Shown piece by piece: positions 40,811-41,020 of a DNA stretch of 41,020 nt. The DNA lies in the NCBI GenBank assembly GCA_947303755.1, contig CAMYZF010000003.1:1-41020 (forward strand), written 5' to 3'. Position numbers and translations under genes: made by a program. Numbering within the stretch: the stretch's first letter is position 1; each line of letters begins with the position of its first letter. Source of the DNA: an uncultured Erysipelotrichaceae bacterium (GTDB lineage: Bacteria; Bacillota_I; Bacilli_A; RFN20; CAG-826). The notes under the pieces are model-generated. The model was not told where the DNA came from and made no database searches. It saw only the letters and a list, made by a program, of their open reading frames with translations.

Positions 40811-40840
40811 ATTCCCTATTGAAAGATAGGGTTTTATTTT
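40811..40840 (+). terminator. Terminator after tRNA-Arg
   Basis: CCCTAT and ATAGGG pair around TGAAAG, followed by TTTTATTTT, 12 nt after the tRNA CCA. Confidence 0.88.
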
Positions 40841-40857
40841 GCACTATTTTGATGGTT

Positions 40858-40946
40858 GGGGTATGGAGAATATACCCTCCGCTTAGTCGGAATGGAGACC
40901 TTAAGCCCATTCGCTTAGTGGTGGCGCACCTTAAAACGCTTTTTTC
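40858..40946. other. Unexplained structured region with an imperfect tandem repeat
   Basis: No gene is seen from 40803 to the window end. GGGTAT/ATACCC (40859-40877) can form a hairpin. Then CGCTTAGT appears at 40880 and 40912, and ACCTTAA at 40898 and 40928, giving two imperfect copies of about 30 nt. A short GCG/CGC stem with TTTTTT follows (40924-40946). It is less AT-rich than other intergenic DNA here. I cannot assign a function. Confidence 0.4.
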
Positions 40947-41020
40947 ATTTATAGACAATACTTTAATAGTAAAAATCCCCTTAATACACTCGCTTCAACG
41001 ACAAATGTCGGTCAAGATGT

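Overview
The window is a gene-dense, AT-rich segment of a bacterial chromosome that encodes almost only housekeeping proteins. Gene content, gene order, good AGGAGG-type ribosome binding sites and three T-box leaders point to the Bacilli or a Mollicutes-like branch of them. TGA is a genuine stop codon (for example at the ends of glgP, pheT, rnhC and mutS2) and tryptophan is TGG, so this is not a Mycoplasma/Spiroplasma-type recoded genome. An uncultured or Acholeplasma-like lineage fits, but the species cannot be named from the sequence.

Left part (1-16 kb, mostly minus strand), read right to left: ackA-nrnA, then dnaE-polA-mutM::coaE, then the plus-strand pair dnaB-dnaI, then a ROK sugar kinase, thrS behind a T-box, and infC-rpmI-rplT behind a leader with an internal terminator. 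From memory of Bacillus subtilis this is the ancestral order, except that dnaB-dnaI has been flipped in place and mutM has fused to coaE.

Middle part (16-27 kb, mostly plus): glgB-glgP-dUTPase; a DUF523 gene on the minus strand diverging from a YgjP-like metallohydrolase gene coupled to a SpoU-type RNA methyltransferase; a Phe T-box; pheS-pheT-yceD.

Right part (27-41 kb): a stripped division cluster (mraZ-rsmH-a 53-codon membrane protein gene-ftsA-ftsZ) with two MraZ boxes, then ileS behind a T-box, lspA, rluD, convergent rnhC, mutS2-uvrC and a tRNA-Arg(TCT). All peptidoglycan synthesis genes that normally lie between rsmH and ftsA/ftsZ are absent here, as are sepF and divIVA between ftsZ and ileS. 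This suggests wall loss or relocation.

The genes cover DNA replication and repair (dnaB, dnaI, dnaE, polA, mutM, mutS2, uvrC, rnhC), translation (three aminoacyl-tRNA synthetases, IF3, L20, L35, three RNA-modifying enzymes), glycogen and acetate metabolism, and division. I see no prophage, transposon, CRISPR array or defence system. The most interesting signals are small: a divergent FtsA with no visible membrane-targeting helix next to an unrecognised 53-aa membrane protein; a recurring layout with a -10-like hexamer 6-7 nt before the start codon and no ribosome binding site, suggesting leaderless mRNAs; a DnaA-box cluster in front of dnaB-dnaI; a 9-bp inverted repeat whose right arm contains the likely glgB start; the MutM-CoaE fusion; and a MutS2 whose Smr nuclease motif is altered.
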